This document shows positions 40,006 through 48,747 of a stretch of 48,965 nt of DNA, one piece after another. How positions within the stretch are numbered: position 1 is the first letter of the stretch; the number at the start of each line of letters is the position of its first letter. Location: NCBI GenBank assembly GCA_026195905.1, contig JAPHRE010000008.1, forward strand, positions 1 through 48,965, read 5' to 3'. Source of the stretch: Pseudopelagicola sp. (GTDB lineage: Bacteria; Pseudomonadota; Alphaproteobacteria; Rhodobacterales; Rhodobacteraceae). The notes beneath the pieces were generated by a model. That model was given only the letters and a program-made list of their open reading frames with translations, did not search any database and was not told the DNA's origin. The translations under genes were made by a program, and so were the position numbers.

Positions 40006-41253
40006 TCAATGCGCCACCCCCGCAGCCACGCTCTCATCAATAAACCGGCCTTCGATAAACCGGTCCATGCCAAATTCCGCACAGAGCGGGCCCGGCTCGC
40101 CTTTGGCGATCAACTCCGCCGTGGCCCAGCCACCGCCCGGAATCGCTTTGAACCCGCCGGTGCCCCAGCCCGCGTTGATGAAACAATTGCCCAAAGGCGT
40201 CTTGCCGATCACAGGCGAGCGATCCCCGGTCACATCCACGATCCCGCCCCATTGGCGCAGCATCTTGAGGCGGCTGACAATCGGGAAGGTCTCGCAAAGC
40301 GCGCGCACCGTTTCCTCGACATGATGGAACGACCCGCGCTGGGTATAATTGTTAAACCCGTCGGTGCCGCCGCCAATGACCATTTCGCCCTTGTCGGACT
40401 GGCTCATATAGCCATGCACCGTGTTGGCCATCACCACCACATCCATACAAGGCTTGATCGGCTCAGACACCAACGCCTGAAGCGCCACAGATTCCATCGG
40501 CAACCGGAACCCGGCCATATTGGCCAGATCGCCCGAGTTGCCCGCCACCACGAGGCCAAGCTTGTCGCAATCAATCGGGCCTTTGGTGGTCTCGACGCCC
40601 GTCACCTTGCCACCCTCTTGGCGCACCCCGGTGACTTCGCATTTCTGGATGATATCCATGCCCATATCCGAGCACGCCCGCGCATAGCCCCAGGCCACGG
40701 CATCATGCCGCCCCGTGCCGCCGCGCGCCTGCCACAGACCGCCAAGCACCGGATAGCGCGGCCCGTCAATATTGATAATCGGCACCAATTCCTTGACCCG
40801 CTCCGGGCCGATGAATTCGGTCTGCACGCCCTGCAACGCATTGGCATGGGCGGTGCGCTGATAGCCGCGCACCTCGTGTTGGGTCTGGGCCAACATGATG
40901 ACACCACGCGGACTGAACATCACGTTATAGTTCAGATCCTGCGACATCGTCTCATAGAGCGAGCGCGCCTTCTCATAAAGCGCCGCAGACGAATCCTGAA
41001 GATAGTTCGACCGGATGATCGTCGTGTTGCGACCCGTGTTGCCGCCGCCGAGCCATCCTTTTTCGATAATCGCTACATTGGTGATGCCGTGGTTCTTGCC
41101 AAGGTAATAGGCCGTGGCAAGGCCATGCCCCCCGGCGCCGACGATAATCACGTCATATTTCTTCTTCGGTTCGGGCGAACGCCACGCGCGCTCCCATCCG
41201 GTATGATACCGGGCGGCTTCACGGGCGATGGCAAAGGCTGAATAGCGTCTCAT
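40006..41253 (-). CDS. soxB: Sarcosine oxidase subunit beta
   Basis: A 415-residue flavoprotein subunit that oxidises the N-methyl group of sarcosine. The FAD-binding motif is VIIVGAGGHGLATAYYLG (about 35-52). His183, in GGTGRHDAVAW, is the residue that carries the covalently bound FMN in this family. The start MRRYSAFAIA at 41253 is the usual N-terminus; a longer open frame reaches into the divergent gap with ccmI. First gene of the operon. Confidence 0.96.
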   Translation of the reverse strand: MRRYSAFAIAREAARYHTGWERAWRSPEPKKKYDVIIVGAGGHGLATAYYLGKNHGITNVAIIEKGWLGGGNTGRNTTIIRSNYLQDSSAALYEKARSLYETMSQDLNYNVMFSPRGVIMLAQTQHEVRGYQRTAHANALQGVQTEFIGPERVKELVPIINIDGPRYPVLGGLWQARGGTGRHDAVAWGYARACSDMGMDIIQKCEVTGVRQEGGKVTGVETTKGPIDCDKLGLVVAGNSGDLANMAGFRLPMESVALQALVSEPIKPCMDVVVMANTVHGYMSQSDKGEMVIGGGTDGFNNYTQRGSFHHVEETVRALCETFPIVSRLKMLRQWGGIVDVTGDRSPVIGKTPLGNCFINAGWGTGGFKAIPGGGWATAELIAKGEPGPLCAEFGMDRFIEGRFIDESVAAGVAH

Positions 41254-41323
41254 GTGCAGTTGATTCCATCTGAAACGGGTCTTTGAGTGTAATGGACTTT
41301 TGCGCCTCGCGACCACGACCGTA

Positions 41324-41346
41324 AACCGTCCGTTTTCATCACGGTT
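41324..41346. promoter_or_regulatory. Inverted repeat in the soxB-ccmI divergent gap
   Basis: AACCGT (41324-41329) and ACGGTT (41341-41346), 11-bp spacer, in the 193-bp gap that must hold both promoters. A candidate operator only; a TATAGA at 41400-41405 may be a -10 box for ccmI. Confidence 0.3.
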
Positions 41347-41446
41347 GCGACATCTGGTGCTTCCGCGTCCATTTGCCCTTTTTCCTATCGCCGCGAAACT
41401 ATAGATGAAGGGACGAAATACCTTTGATGGCACCTGAGGAGGCACA

Positions 41447-42697
41447 ATGGCATTCTGGATTATCGCTCTCATTCTCGCGTTGATTGTCGCGGGCCTTCTT
41501 GCGCGGGCTCTGACGCGTAGCCAGGAAGGACAGGAACACCCCGCCGCCTATGACCTGCGTGTCTACCGCGATCAGCTCAAGGAAATCGACAAGGATGTCG
41601 CGCGCGGCGTGACCGGGGCGGAAGACGGGGATCGCCTGCGCGCCGAAGTCTCTCGCCGGATTCTGTCGGCGGACGCGCAGCTGCGCAATGTCAGCGACGG
41701 CGGTGCCTCCGACACGCGCGCCGCCAAGCCGCTTGCCGTCATCGTTGCGCTGGTGATCTTGGGCGGGGGCGTCGGACTCTACTTCCAGGTTGGTGCGCCG
41801 GGCTACGGGGATTTGCCTCTGGCGACCCGCATCGCCGACGCCGAGGAACGCCACGACACCCGCCCAAGCCAGGCCGAGTATGAAGCCGATCTGCCGCCCA
41901 TGCCCGTCAATGAACCCCGTGGTGACTTCAAGGAGTTGATTACCAAACTACGCGAAACCGTCGCCCAACGCCCCGACGATCTCGAAGGCCAAATGCTGCT
42001 CGCCCGCAATGAGGCCAATCTTGGCAATGTGCGTGCCGCCTATAAGGCCCAAGCCGCAGTGCTGCGCCTCAAAGGCGACGAGGCCACCGCGCAGGATCAC
42101 CTGTTTTACGCCGAACTCCTGATCAATTCGGCCCAAGGCTATGTCTCGCCCGAAGCCGAAGCCGCGCTGCGTGCCGCGATGGAGAAAACCCCGCGTCACC
42201 CCGTTGTGCGCTATTACTGGGGCTTGATGCTGGTGCAGAGCGACCGCCCCGATCTGGCCTTCCGCATGTGGGAACGCCTCATGCGTGAAGGCCCTGCCGA
42301 CGCGCCTTGGATTCCCGCCATCCGAAGCCGTATCGAGGAACTCGCATGGCGCGCGGGCGAGAAATTCACCCTTCCCCCTGAAGATGCCGTTGCACCGCCC
42401 GCCGCGCCCCCTATGACGCGCGGCCCGAGTCAGGAAGACATGGACAACGCCGCAGAGATGTCCCCCGAGGATCAGCAAGCCATGATCGAAAACATGGTCA
42501 CCCAGCTCTCCGAACGTCTTGACGAAGAAGGCGGCTCGGCGATGGAATGGTCGCAACTCATAAGCGCCTATGGCGTGCTTGGAGACAAAGCGCGCGCCGC
42601 GTCGGCCTATGCCCAAGCGCAGGAAATCTTTGCCGAGGACAAGGCCGCTCTGGCGATCCTCCTCAATGGTGCTGCCCGCGCCGGGGTGGCCGAATGA
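41447..42697 (+). CDS. ccmI: Cytochrome c biogenesis protein CcmI (CycH)
   Basis: A 416-residue inner-membrane protein that chaperones apocytochrome c to the heme ligation complex. It has a first helix (about 3-20), a cytoplasmic loop with a leucine-zipper-like YRDQLKEIDKDVARG, a second helix (about 93-112) and a large periplasmic TPR domain (about 150-300 and 345-415) with repeats such as GQMLLARNEANLGNVRAA. The ATG follows GAGGAGG. Its stop overlaps the ruvX start as ATGA. The other ccm genes in the window are 28 kb away. Confidence 0.93.
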   Translation: MAFWIIALILALIVAGLLARALTRSQEGQEHPAAYDLRVYRDQLKEIDKDVARGVTGAEDGDRLRAEVSRRILSADAQLRNVSDGGASDTRAAKPLAVIVALVILGGGVGLYFQVGAPGYGDLPLATRIADAEERHDTRPSQAEYEADLPPMPVNEPRGDFKELITKLRETVAQRPDDLEGQMLLARNEANLGNVRAAYKAQAAVLRLKGDEATAQDHLFYAELLINSAQGYVSPEAEAALRAAMEKTPRHPVVRYYWGLMLVQSDRPDLAFRMWERLMREGPADAPWIPAIRSRIEELAWRAGEKFTLPPEDAVAPPAAPPMTRGPSQEDMDNAAEMSPEDQQAMIENMVTQLSERLDEEGGSAMEWSQLISAYGVLGDKARAASAYAQAQEIFAEDKAALAILLNGAARAGVAE

Positions 42698-43176
42698 TCC
42701 CTCTCCATGAAAGCGTCGAGGACTTCGGGATGGCCATCTCCCGCACCCAGACGCTCATGGGGCTGGATCTTGGCACCAAGACCATTGGTGTGGCGCTGTC
42801 TGATAGCTTTCAGACCGTCGCCACACCGATCGAGACCATCAAGCGCAAAAAATTCGGCATCGACGCCGCCCGCCTGCTCGAAATTATCGACGCCCGGAGC
42901 GTGGGCGGCATCATCCTTGGCCTGCCGCGCAACATGGACGGCAGCGAAGGCCCGCGCGCCCAATCGACCCGCGCCTTTGCCCGCAATCTAACCAAACTGA
43001 CCGCTGTTCCGATCTGTTATTGGGATGAACGCCTCTCGACCGTGGCTGCAGAACGCGCTCTGCTTGAGGCGGATACGTCTCGAAAACGTCGCGCCGAGGT
43101 GATCGACCACGTCGCCGCCTCATATATCCTGCAAGGTGCGCTGGATCGCCTGCGCCATCTGAGGAGCGCGCCATGA
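42694..43176 (+). CDS. ruvX: Putative Holliday junction resolvase RuvX/YqgF
   Basis: A 160-residue RNase H-fold nuclease of the YqgF family, involved in recombination intermediates or in pre-16S rRNA processing. The family motifs are MGLDLGTKTIGVALSD (Asp25 as the first acidic residue), LPRNMDGSEGPRA, DERLSTVAAE and the late IDHVAASYIL. The start at 42694 overlaps the ccmI stop; an ATG at 42730 would fit the family length more closely and cannot be excluded. It ends in an ATGA overlap with the DUF1289 gene. Confidence 0.92.
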   Translation: MIPLHESVEDFGMAISRTQTLMGLDLGTKTIGVALSDSFQTVATPIETIKRKKFGIDAARLLEIIDARSVGGIILGLPRNMDGSEGPRAQSTRAFARNLTKLTAVPICYWDERLSTVAAERALLEADTSRKRRAEVIDHVAASYILQGALDRLRHLRSAP

Positions 43177-43418
43177 CCACCACCCCCGAGACCGATAAAA
43201 TCTGGAAACGCGACGAGATCGAAAGCCCCTGCGTCAAGCTCTGCGTGATTCACCCAGAGGAACGCATCTGCACCGGCTGTTTCCGCTCGATTGAGGAAAT
43301 CACCGGCTGGGCGCGCAAAACGCCGGACGAACGCCGCGCCATCATGCAAGACCTCCCGTCGCGCGCGCCACGCCTCAAGAAACGCCGTGGCGGCCGCGCC
43401 GCCCGGCTGGAGCGTTAG
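43173..43418 (+). CDS. DUF1289 family small cysteine-rich protein
   Basis: An 81-residue protein with four cysteines in the DUF1289 pattern, Cys20, Cys24, Cys33 and Cys36 (SPCVKLC then ICTGCFRSIEEI), a likely metal or Fe-S site, and a basic tail (LKKRRGGRAARLER). Function unknown. It closes the ccmI-ruvX operon. Confidence 0.88.
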   Translation: MTTTPETDKIWKRDEIESPCVKLCVIHPEERICTGCFRSIEEITGWARKTPDERRAIMQDLPSRAPRLKKRRGGRAARLER

Positions 43419-43436
43419 GCCGCGCCTCTTTCGAGC

Positions 43437-44261
43437 CTACCACCCAAACGCCTTGCGCAGCATATTCAGCGCCACCAGCGTTAGAAACACCGCAAACACT
43501 CGCTTGAGCGGCTTGGGATCAAGCGCATGTGCCAGCCGAACGCCAATCGGCGCCGTGATCAATGTCATCGCGATAATGAGCAGGAAAGCCGGACCATTGA
43601 CCGCCCCCACCGTAAAAGGGGGCCGCGAGGCCGGGTCTATATCCACAAGCAGAAATCCCGCCACCGATGGCACCGCAATCAAAACCCCAAAGCCCGCCGC
43701 CGTCGCAACGGCGCGATGGATCGGCGTATTATGCAGGCTCATCAATGGCACTCCAAAACTGCCCCCGCCAATCCCCATCAGCACCGACAGGAACCCCACC
43801 ATCGGGCTCAGGACGGCCCGCTTGATCCCGCCCGGCATCGCCTGCCCAAGCCGCCACTCCGAGCGCCCGAACCCCATATAAAGACCGATCACAACCCCTA
43901 GACAGCCAAAGATCATCTGAAGCGTCACCGACCGCAAAGACGACGCCACAAGCACACCAAGGATCGCACCAAAGGCAATCCCCGGCGCCCAGGTCTTGAG
44001 AATGCCCCAGTCAACCGCGCCCTTTTTGTTGTGGCTTAGAACCGAGCGCACAGAGGTGACGATGATCGTTGCCAGAGAGGTGGCAAGACACACCTGCATA
44101 AGCTGTGGCCCATCATAGCCAAGCCCTTGAAACGCATAAAAGAACGCCGGAACAAGAATGATCCCGCCACCGACCCCCAACAGCCCGGCAAGCACGCCAG
44201 CGACCCCGCCGATCACCACGAGCATCGCCACCAGCGGCCAAATATCTGCAATTGAAGGCAT
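43437..44261 (-). CDS. TauE/SafE family permease
   Basis: A 274-residue protein with about eight hydrophobic segments and the family opening VLAGLLGVGGGIILVPAFF; the mirrored GIGGGSFGVPL later marks the second repeat. Members export sulfite, sulfoacetate or other small anions. The ATG at 44261 overlaps the dusA TGA by one base (TGATG); a GTG three bases earlier is also possible. Confidence 0.9.
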   Translation of the reverse strand: MPSIADIWPLVAMLVVIGGVAGVLAGLLGVGGGIILVPAFFYAFQGLGYDGPQLMQVCLATSLATIIVTSVRSVLSHNKKGAVDWGILKTWAPGIAFGAILGVLVASSLRSVTLQMIFGCLGVVIGLYMGFGRSEWRLGQAMPGGIKRAVLSPMVGFLSVLMGIGGGSFGVPLMSLHNTPIHRAVATAAGFGVLIAVPSVAGFLLVDIDPASRPPFTVGAVNGPAFLLIIAMTLITAPIGVRLAHALDPKPLKRVFAVFLTLVALNMLRKAFGW

Positions 44262-45283
44262 CACGCCATCCCCGTTTCTTTGCTATAATCCACTGCACGA
44301 TCCACATGCGCCAAGGCCTCCAGAACGGCCTCTGGTCCCGCCCCCGGCTTGCTCGCCGTCTCCGACAAATGCCGCCGCCACGCCCGTGCGCCGGGCTGTC
44401 CCGCAAACGCGCCCAACATATGCCGCGTGACCTGATTTAACTTTCCGCCCTGCAAGAGATGCCGCTCGATATAGGGCAGCATATCAAGCACCGCCTGCCG
44501 GGCCGTCGTCGCGTTCCCCGCGCCATAGATACGGGCATCCGCCCCAAGAAGAATATCTGCTGGCGTATGATACGCGGCGCGCCCGATCATCACCCCGTCC
44601 AACCCGTCTTCCAGGAACGCCTCAGCCGCCGCAAGCGTCGCAATACCGCCATTGACCGAAATATGCAGGTCGCCAAACGCCGTCTTCATCTCGCGCACAA
44701 GATCATAATCAAGCGGCGGAATATCGCGGTTTTCCTTGGGCGAAAGCCCCTGAAGCCACGCCTTGCGCGCGTGGATCGTAAAACGGCGCACCCCGGCTGC
44801 CGTAGTCACCTCTAGGAACCGCGGCAGAATCTCGCGTGGCTCTTGGTCGTCAACCCCGATCCGGCACTTGATCGTGACTTCGCGTGGCTGCGCTGCGATC
44901 ATCGCAGCGACGCACTCGGCAACAAGCTCGGGCTGACGCATCAAAATCGCGCCAAACGTCCCCGATTGGACCCGGTCTGACGGACACCCGACGTTGAGAT
45001 TGATCTCATCATAGCCCGCATCGGCCCCGATCTTTGCCGCCTGCGCCAATTCCTTTGGGTCTGCCCCCCCAAGCTGAAGCGCGACGGGATGCTCCTCGGG
45101 GCTGTAGTCCAACAGATGCACCGCCCCGCCCCGCACAAGCGCGGGCGACGTGACCATCTCTGTATAAAGAAGCGTCTCGCGGGACATCAGGCGATGGAAG
45201 TATCGACAATGCCGATCCGTCCAATCCATCATCGGAGCCACTGAAAGGCGCGCGGCCTTGCCAAGATTTGCCGTTCCCGTCAT
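44261..45283 (-). CDS. dusA: tRNA-dihydrouridine synthase A
   Basis: A 340-residue FMN enzyme that reduces uridines in the D-loop of tRNA (U20/U20a in studied species). The TIM barrel starts at LSVAPMMDWTDRHCR, the catalytic cysteine is Cys100 in LNVGCPSDRVQSG, and the phosphate-binding segments ISVNGGI and GVMIGRAAY are present. The start MTGTANLG at 45283 has a GAAGGG upstream; longer frames are not supported. Confidence 0.95.
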   Translation of the reverse strand: MTGTANLGKAARLSVAPMMDWTDRHCRYFHRLMSRETLLYTEMVTSPALVRGGAVHLLDYSPEEHPVALQLGGADPKELAQAAKIGADAGYDEINLNVGCPSDRVQSGTFGAILMRQPELVAECVAAMIAAQPREVTIKCRIGVDDQEPREILPRFLEVTTAAGVRRFTIHARKAWLQGLSPKENRDIPPLDYDLVREMKTAFGDLHISVNGGIATLAAAEAFLEDGLDGVMIGRAAYHTPADILLGADARIYGAGNATTARQAVLDMLPYIERHLLQGGKLNQVTRHMLGAFAGQPGARAWRRHLSETASKPGAGPEAVLEALAHVDRAVDYSKETGMA

Positions 45284-45742
45284 CTGCCCTTCGGCTCCTC
45301 GAACCGTTGCATATCGTCCTGCGTCCCCGTTGGGCGCGAAAGCTCTCATTTGCCACGATTTGGGCCGTGGTGAAACCAAAATCGCGGCAGCCGCGATTCC
45401 CGCAAAGTGACGCCGCGTCGTTTGACCAAAAGATCAGGAATTCATACCTATTTCTGGGTAGGGCGCGAAAACAACTCACGGGAAAGTGAGGAAGGCCGAC
45501 GCAACGGCAAGAGGATTTACTAACAAGTCCCTGTTTTTAGAAAACTTTCCGGCTCTTTTTGCAACTATTTACATACCACCCTTTACAGATGGAAATGTTT
45601 TTACAAAAACTTCCTTTCCTTTTCGGCACTTATTTCAAAATTTTCAGTCTTGAGTATGATCTGGGCAACTCCGGATAACCGTTTTTTTCCGGCAGTCCGG
45701 CTGTTTACCACAGCATTCTTTGGAAATGAGGGAGGAACCTCG
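45284..45742. promoter_or_regulatory. Long divergent gap between dusA and acs, AT-rich toward acs
   Basis: A 459-bp gap without a convincing gene. The half next to acs (about 45500-45720) is much AT-richer than the surroundings, with T-rich and A-rich runs, as in strong regulated promoters. It holds a perfect 6-bp inverted repeat GTTTTT-AC-AAAAAC (45597-45610) and a TTGCAA (45559-45564). A GGGAGGAAC ribosome site precedes the acs ATG. I cannot assign the promoter boxes. Confidence 0.5.
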
Positions 45743-47707
45743 ATGTCGTCTGACGCAACCGCCAACCCAACCTATCCGCCGTCGAAAGAGCTCGCCGCAT
45801 CTGCGCATATTGATGCCGCCACATACGAGGAGATGTATGCGGCCTCGATCAATGATCCAGAGGCGTTCTGGGCCGAACACGGCAAGCGGGTCGATTGGAT
45901 CAAGCCGTTCACCAAGGTGAAGAACACCTCTTTTGCGCCCGGTCAGGTCGATATCAAATGGTTCGAAGACGGGACATTGAACGTCGCCGCGAACTGCGTC
46001 GACCGTCACCTCAAGACCCGTGGCGACCAGACCGCGATCATCTTTGAACCCGATGATCCCAACGAAGCGGCCCAGCACATCACCTACAAGCAGCTGCACG
46101 TGTCGGTCTGCAAGATGGCCAACATTCTCGAAGACCTCGGCGTGCGCAAGGGCGACCGCGTCGTGATCTACCTGCCGATGATCCCGGAAGCGGCCTATGC
46201 GATGCTGGCCTGTGCGCGCATCGGTGCCATCCACTCCATCGTTTTCGCCGGCTTTAGCCCCGACGCTCTCTCGGCCCGGATCAACGGCTCGGACGCCAAG
46301 GTCGTGATTACCGCCGACTACGCCCCGCGTGGCGGCCGCCAAACGCCGCTCAAATCCAACGCGGACGCGGCTCTTCTGCACTGTAAAGACACGGTAAAAT
46401 GCCTTGTGGTCAAGCGCACCGGCGGTCAGACCACTTGGGTTGACGGGCGCGACTTTGACTATAACGAAATGGCGCTCGAAGCGGACGAATATTCCAAACC
46501 CGCCGAGATGAACGCCGAAGACCCGCTCTTCGTCCTCTACACCTCCGGCTCCACCGGCCAACCCAAAGGCGTAGTGCATAGCTCGGGCGGGTATCTTGTC
46601 TACGCCTCGATGACCCATGAATATACCTTCGACTACAAAGAAGGCGATATCTTCTGGTGCACCGCCGATGTGGGCTGGGTCACGGGTCATAGCTATATCG
46701 TCTACGGTCCCCTCGCCAACGGCGCGACCACGCTGATGTTTGAAGGCGTGCCGACCTACCCGGACGCCTCGCGCTTCTGGCAGGTGTGCGAAAAGCACAA
46801 GGTCAACCAATTCTACACCGCCCCTACCGCAATCCGCGCGCTGATGGGTCAAGGCAACGAGTTTGTCGAGAAATGCGACCTCTCGGACCTGCGCATCCTC
46901 GGCACCGTGGGCGAACCGATCAACCCCGAAGCGTGGAACTGGTATAACGACGTGGTTGGCGGCGGTCGCTGCCCGATCGTGGATACATGGTGGCAGACCG
47001 AAACCGGCGGTCACATGATGACCCCCCTGCCCGGCGCCCATGCGACCAAGCCCGGCTCGGCGATGAAACCCTTCTTCGGCGTCAAGCCTGTCGTCCTCGA
47101 CCCGCACTCGGGCGAAGAGATCACAAGCTACCCGGCCGAAGGCGTGCTCTGCATCGCAGATAGCTGGCCCGCGCAGATGCGCACCGTCTGGGGCGACCAT
47201 GAGCGGTTCGAGAAAACCTATTTCTCGGATTACAAAGGCTATTACTTCGCTGGCGACGGCTGTCGCCGTGACGAAGATGGCGACTACTGGATCACCGGCC
47301 GCGTCGATGATGTCATCAACGTCTCCGGGCACCGCATGGGCACCGCCGAGGTCGAAAGCGCCCTCGTCGCCCACGCCAAGGTCGCCGAAGCCGCTGTTGT
47401 CGGCTACCCGCATGACATCAAGGGGCAAGGCATCTACTGCTACGTCACCCTGATGAACGGCGTCGAGCCTTCGGACGAGCTTTACAAAGAGCTGCGCACT
47501 TGGGTGCGCACCGAGATCGGTCCGATTGCCTCGCCCGACCTTATCCAGTGGGCCCCCGGCCTGCCGAAAACCCGGTCTGGCAAAATCATGCGCCGCATCC
47601 TGCGCAAGATCGCCGAGAACGATTACGGCGCCCTTGGTGACACCTCGACGCTGGCCGATCCTTCGGTCGTCGACAACCTCATCGAAAACCGCATGAACAA
47701 GGGGTAA
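45743..47707 (+). CDS. acs: Acetyl-CoA synthetase, AMP-forming
   Basis: A 654-residue enzyme that activates acetate with ATP and CoA, giving acetyl-CoA, AMP and pyrophosphate. The P-loop-like motif is [13 protein letters not shown], the adenylate-binding segments include [10 protein letters not shown], and the C-terminal acetylation-controlled lysine lies in [10 protein letters not shown]. The start [10 protein letters not shown] at 45743 follows GGGAGGAAC. The adk gene starts 7 bp after the stop. Confidence 0.97.
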   Translation: MSSDATANPTYPPSKELAASAHIDAATYEEMYAASINDPEAFWAEHGKRVDWIKPFTKVKNTSFAPGQVDIKWFEDGTLNVAANCVDRHLKTRGDQTAIIFEPDDPNEAAQHITYKQLHVSVCKMANILEDLGVRKGDRVVIYLPMIPEAAYAMLACARIGAIHSIVFAGFSPDALSARINGSDAKVVITADYAPRGGRQTPLKSNADAALLHCKDTVKCLVVKRTGGQTTWVDGRDFDYNEMALEADEYSKPAEMNAEDPLFVLYTSGSTGQPKGVVHSSGGYLVYASMTHEYTFDYKEGDIFWCTADVGWVTGHSYIVYGPLANGATTLMFEGVPTYPDASRFWQVCEKHKVNQFYTAPTAIRALMGQGNEFVEKCDLSDLRILGTVGEPINPEAWNWYNDVVGGGRCPIVDTWWQTETGGHMMTPLPGAHATKPGSAMKPFFGVKPVVLDPHSGEEITSYPAEGVLCIADSWPAQMRTVWGDHERFEKTYFSDYKGYYFAGDGCRRDEDGDYWITGRVDDVINVSGHRMGTAEVESALVAHAKVAEAAVVGYPHDIKGQGIYCYVTLMNGVEPSDELYKELRTWVRTEIGPIASPDLIQWAPGLPKTRSGKIMRRILRKIAENDYGALGDTSTLADPSVVDNLIENRMNKG

Positions 47708-47714
47708 TCGGCAT

Positions 47715-48389
47715 ATGACTGCGAAGACCCCTGCCGTTCTGATCCTTCTCGGCCCTCCGGGTGCCGGGAAGGGAACACAGGCCCGTATGCTCGAAGAGAA
47801 ATACGGCCTTGTTCAACTCTCGACCGGTGACATGCTGCGCGCCGCCGTCGCCGCTGGCACGGATGCCGGCAAGGCCGCCAAGGCGGTCATGGAAGCCGGA
47901 AATCTCGTTAGCGACGAGATCGTCATCAACATCCTGCGTGACCGCCTGACACAAGACGATTGCCGCAAGGGCGTCATCCTCGATGGCTTCCCCCGCACCA
48001 CGGTGCAGGCCGAAGCCCTCGATACGCTGCTCGCTGAGAGCGGCCAGAAGATCAACGCCGCCGTAAGCCTCGAAGTCGAAGACGCCGCAATGGTGACGCG
48101 GATTTCAGGCCGCTACACCTGCGGCACATGCGGCGAAGGCTATCACGATACGTTCAAGCAGCCCGCCAAAGATGGCGTCTGCGACAAATGCGGAGGCACG
48201 GAGTTCAAACGCCGCGCCGACGATAACGCCGAAACCGTGGCAAGCCGCCTTGAGGCTTACCACGCACAAACGGCACCGCTCATTGCCTATTACAAGGGCA
48301 AGGGCCGCCTCGAATGCATCGACGCTATGGGCGACATTGATGCTATCGCGGCAAATCTGAACGCGATTGTCGATAAGGCAACCGCGTAA
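47715..48389 (+). CDS. adk: Adenylate kinase, zinc-lid type
   Basis: A 224-residue long-form adenylate kinase (AMP plus ATP gives two ADP). The P-loop is GPPGAGKGTQ (about 13-22), and the LID domain carries four cysteines (Cys136, Cys139, Cys156, Cys159; C-X2-C-X16-C-X2-C) that would bind zinc. Directly downstream of acs, whose product AMP it recycles. Not located with secY and ribosomal genes in this window, where adk is found in many bacteria. Confidence 0.96.
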   Translation: MTAKTPAVLILLGPPGAGKGTQARMLEEKYGLVQLSTGDMLRAAVAAGTDAGKAAKAVMEAGNLVSDEIVINILRDRLTQDDCRKGVILDGFPRTTVQAEALDTLLAESGQKINAAVSLEVEDAAMVTRISGRYTCGTCGEGYHDTFKQPAKDGVCDKCGGTEFKRRADDNAETVASRLEAYHAQTAPLIAYYKGKGRLECIDAMGDIDAIAANLNAIVDKATA

Positions 48390-48405
48390 AGGGGAAATGT
48401 AAGGA

Positions 48406-48429
48406 GCCTGCCCGTTTCGGCGGACAGGC
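48406..48429 (+). other. Hairpin between adk and the DUF4212 gene
   Basis: Arms GCCTG-C-CCG (48406-48414) and CGG-A-CAGGC (48421-48429), one mismatch. No T run follows, so it may act in mRNA stability or partial termination rather than as a terminator. Confidence 0.4.
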
Positions 48430-48468
48430 AACTTGCGGAGGAAACGGATATAGAGGGAGGAGCCAAAC

Positions 48469-48732
48469 ATGGCCGACAACCCATCCAACAATAACGCATA
48501 CTGGTCCGCAAACGTGCGGATCATTCTGATCAGCCTCGTGATTTGGGCGCTGGTCTCCTTCGGGTTCGGCATTCTGCTGCGCCCGATGCTGAGCGGCATC
48601 GCCGTCGGCGGATCCGATCTGGGCTTCTGGTTTGCTCAGCAGGGGTCGATCATCGTCTTCCTGGCGCTGATTTTCTACTACGCTTGGCGGATGAACAAGC
48701 TCGACGCCGAACACGGCGTTGGCGAAGAGTAA
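48469..48732 (+). CDS. DUF4212 small subunit of a sodium:solute symporter
   Basis: An 87-residue protein with two membrane helices (about 16-38 and 52-72) and the DUF4212 segments YWSANVRIILISL and FWFAQQGSI. The family is encoded just before a sodium:solute symporter large subunit and is thought to form a complex with it. Preceded by GGGAGGAG. Spaced 15 bp from the next gene. Confidence 0.92.
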   Translation: MADNPSNNNAYWSANVRIILISLVIWALVSFGFGILLRPMLSGIAVGGSDLGFWFAQQGSIIVFLALIFYYAWRMNKLDAEHGVGEE

Positions 48733-48747
48733 AAAGGACAAACACAG

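Noticed and set aside
35814-41253. Reading the sox genes as sulfur-oxidation (Sox) genes
   Set aside because: The proteins are sarcosine oxidase subunits (FAD motif, GcvT domain, zinc-binding delta subunit), not thiosulfate oxidation proteins.
45284-45488. A small gene in the dusA-acs gap
   Set aside because: The only open frames lack a ribosome site and sit antisense to the dusA leader; no protein features.
45644-47428. 594-codon minus-strand frame opposite acs
   Set aside because: Shadow frame; acs itself has all family motifs and a ribosome site.
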